Source: Bacteroidales bacterium Bact_20 (GTDB lineage: Bacteria; Bacteroidota; Bacteroidia; Bacteroidales; DTU049). From it: a stretch of DNA of 6,732 nt. The notes beneath the pieces are model-generated. The model saw only the letters and a list, made by a program, of their open reading frames with translations, did not search any database and was not told the DNA's origin. Positions 6,538 to 6,732 of this stretch are shown here, in pieces. Within the stretch, counting starts at the first letter, position 1. Every line of letters starts with the position of its first letter. The stretch is taken from assembly GCA_001603615.1 (NCBI GenBank), contig LUZL01000092.1, positions 1 to 6,732 of the forward strand, in the 5' to 3' direction. A program made the position numbers and the translations under genes.

Positions 6538-6732
6538 TTATATTATATTTTTTAAATAACTATACCCCACCAAAAAAGGAACAATTTCTTGAGTGCAAAA
6601 GTACAAAAAATAAATGAAATGATTTTTTTTAATAGTTTTAAAGCTATTAAGATTCATCCTAGTCCATCTATAGATGAAAATAATAATTATTAAGGCTCCT
6701 GCTATTTGTATTATTAATTCATTAGAGTAAGC
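6538..6732 (-). CDS. DUF4271 membrane protein, C-terminal fragment
   Basis: This is the 3' end of a minus-strand gene that starts beyond the right edge. The frame is open from 6732 to the TAA at 6538-6540 and encodes 64 residues. Two hydrophobic segments are visible: LIIQIAGALIIIIFIYR (about 6-22) and FIYFLYFCTQEIVPFLVGY (39-57), separated by a short basic linker (RWTRMNLNSFKTIKKNH). The closing motif F-L-Y-x-C-T-x-E-I-x-P is the characteristic end of the DUF4271 family of Bacteroidota membrane proteins, which are regularly encoded just upstream of hemD. The function of DUF4271 is not known. Only five bases separate it from the hemD start, so the two genes are almost certainly co-transcribed. 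The family call rests on this tail and the neighbourhood. Confidence 0.75.
   Translation of the reverse strand, partial: AYSNELIIQIAGALIIIIFIYRWTRMNLNSFKTIKKNHFIYFLYFCTQEIVPFLVGYSYLKNII

Noticed and set aside
1..6732. CRISPR array, tRNA, rRNA, insertion sequence, toxin-antitoxin pair or defence system.
   Set aside because: I saw no regularly spaced repeats, cloverleaf sequence, transposase, terminal repeats or nuclease-like genes. Every gene of any length is a housekeeping or envelope gene.

Overview
The window looks like ordinary chromosome from a low-GC member of the Bacteroidota, most likely Bacteroidales. GC is about 30% by eye and lower between genes. Three things support this. The order DUF4271 protein, hemD, rnpA, yidD is characteristic of that phylum. 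The HemD, S41 peptidase and O-antigen ligase proteins are of the Bacteroidota subtypes. The genes lack Shine-Dalgarno sequences and have A/T-rich leaders. All reading frames use normal stop codons, and no gene looks broken.

Layout. The left edge (3-206, + strand) holds the last 67 codons of a gene ending in a winged-helix-like domain. A 211-base A/T-rich spacer follows, with possible promoter motifs and weak inverted repeats but no gene. Then comes aspC (418-1635, +), a class I PLP-dependent aspartate aminotransferase. It converges on a long minus-strand gene train. An imperfect inverted repeat covers both stop codons at the junction and may act as a two-way terminator.

The minus-strand train reads from the right edge leftward: a DUF4271 membrane protein (only its last 64 codons are inside), hemD, rnpA, yidD, an S41 C-terminal processing peptidase, and an O-antigen ligase-family membrane protein. 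Spacings are +5, +56, -50, -14 and +21 bases, so this is probably one operon, possibly with a weak attenuator between hemD and rnpA. The train joins tetrapyrrole synthesis (HemD), tRNA 5' maturation (RnpA), membrane protein insertion (YidD), envelope proteolysis (S41) and surface glycan transfer (ligase). The common theme from yidD onward is the cell envelope. This linkage looks like conserved gene order more than one pathway.

I did not find a new defence, mobile or secretion system. The points most worth a second look are a 75-residue lysine/serine/threonine/asparagine-rich tail on HemD, the large extramembrane loop of the ligase, the nested rnpA/yidD/S41 overlaps, and the DUF4271 fragment at the right edge.
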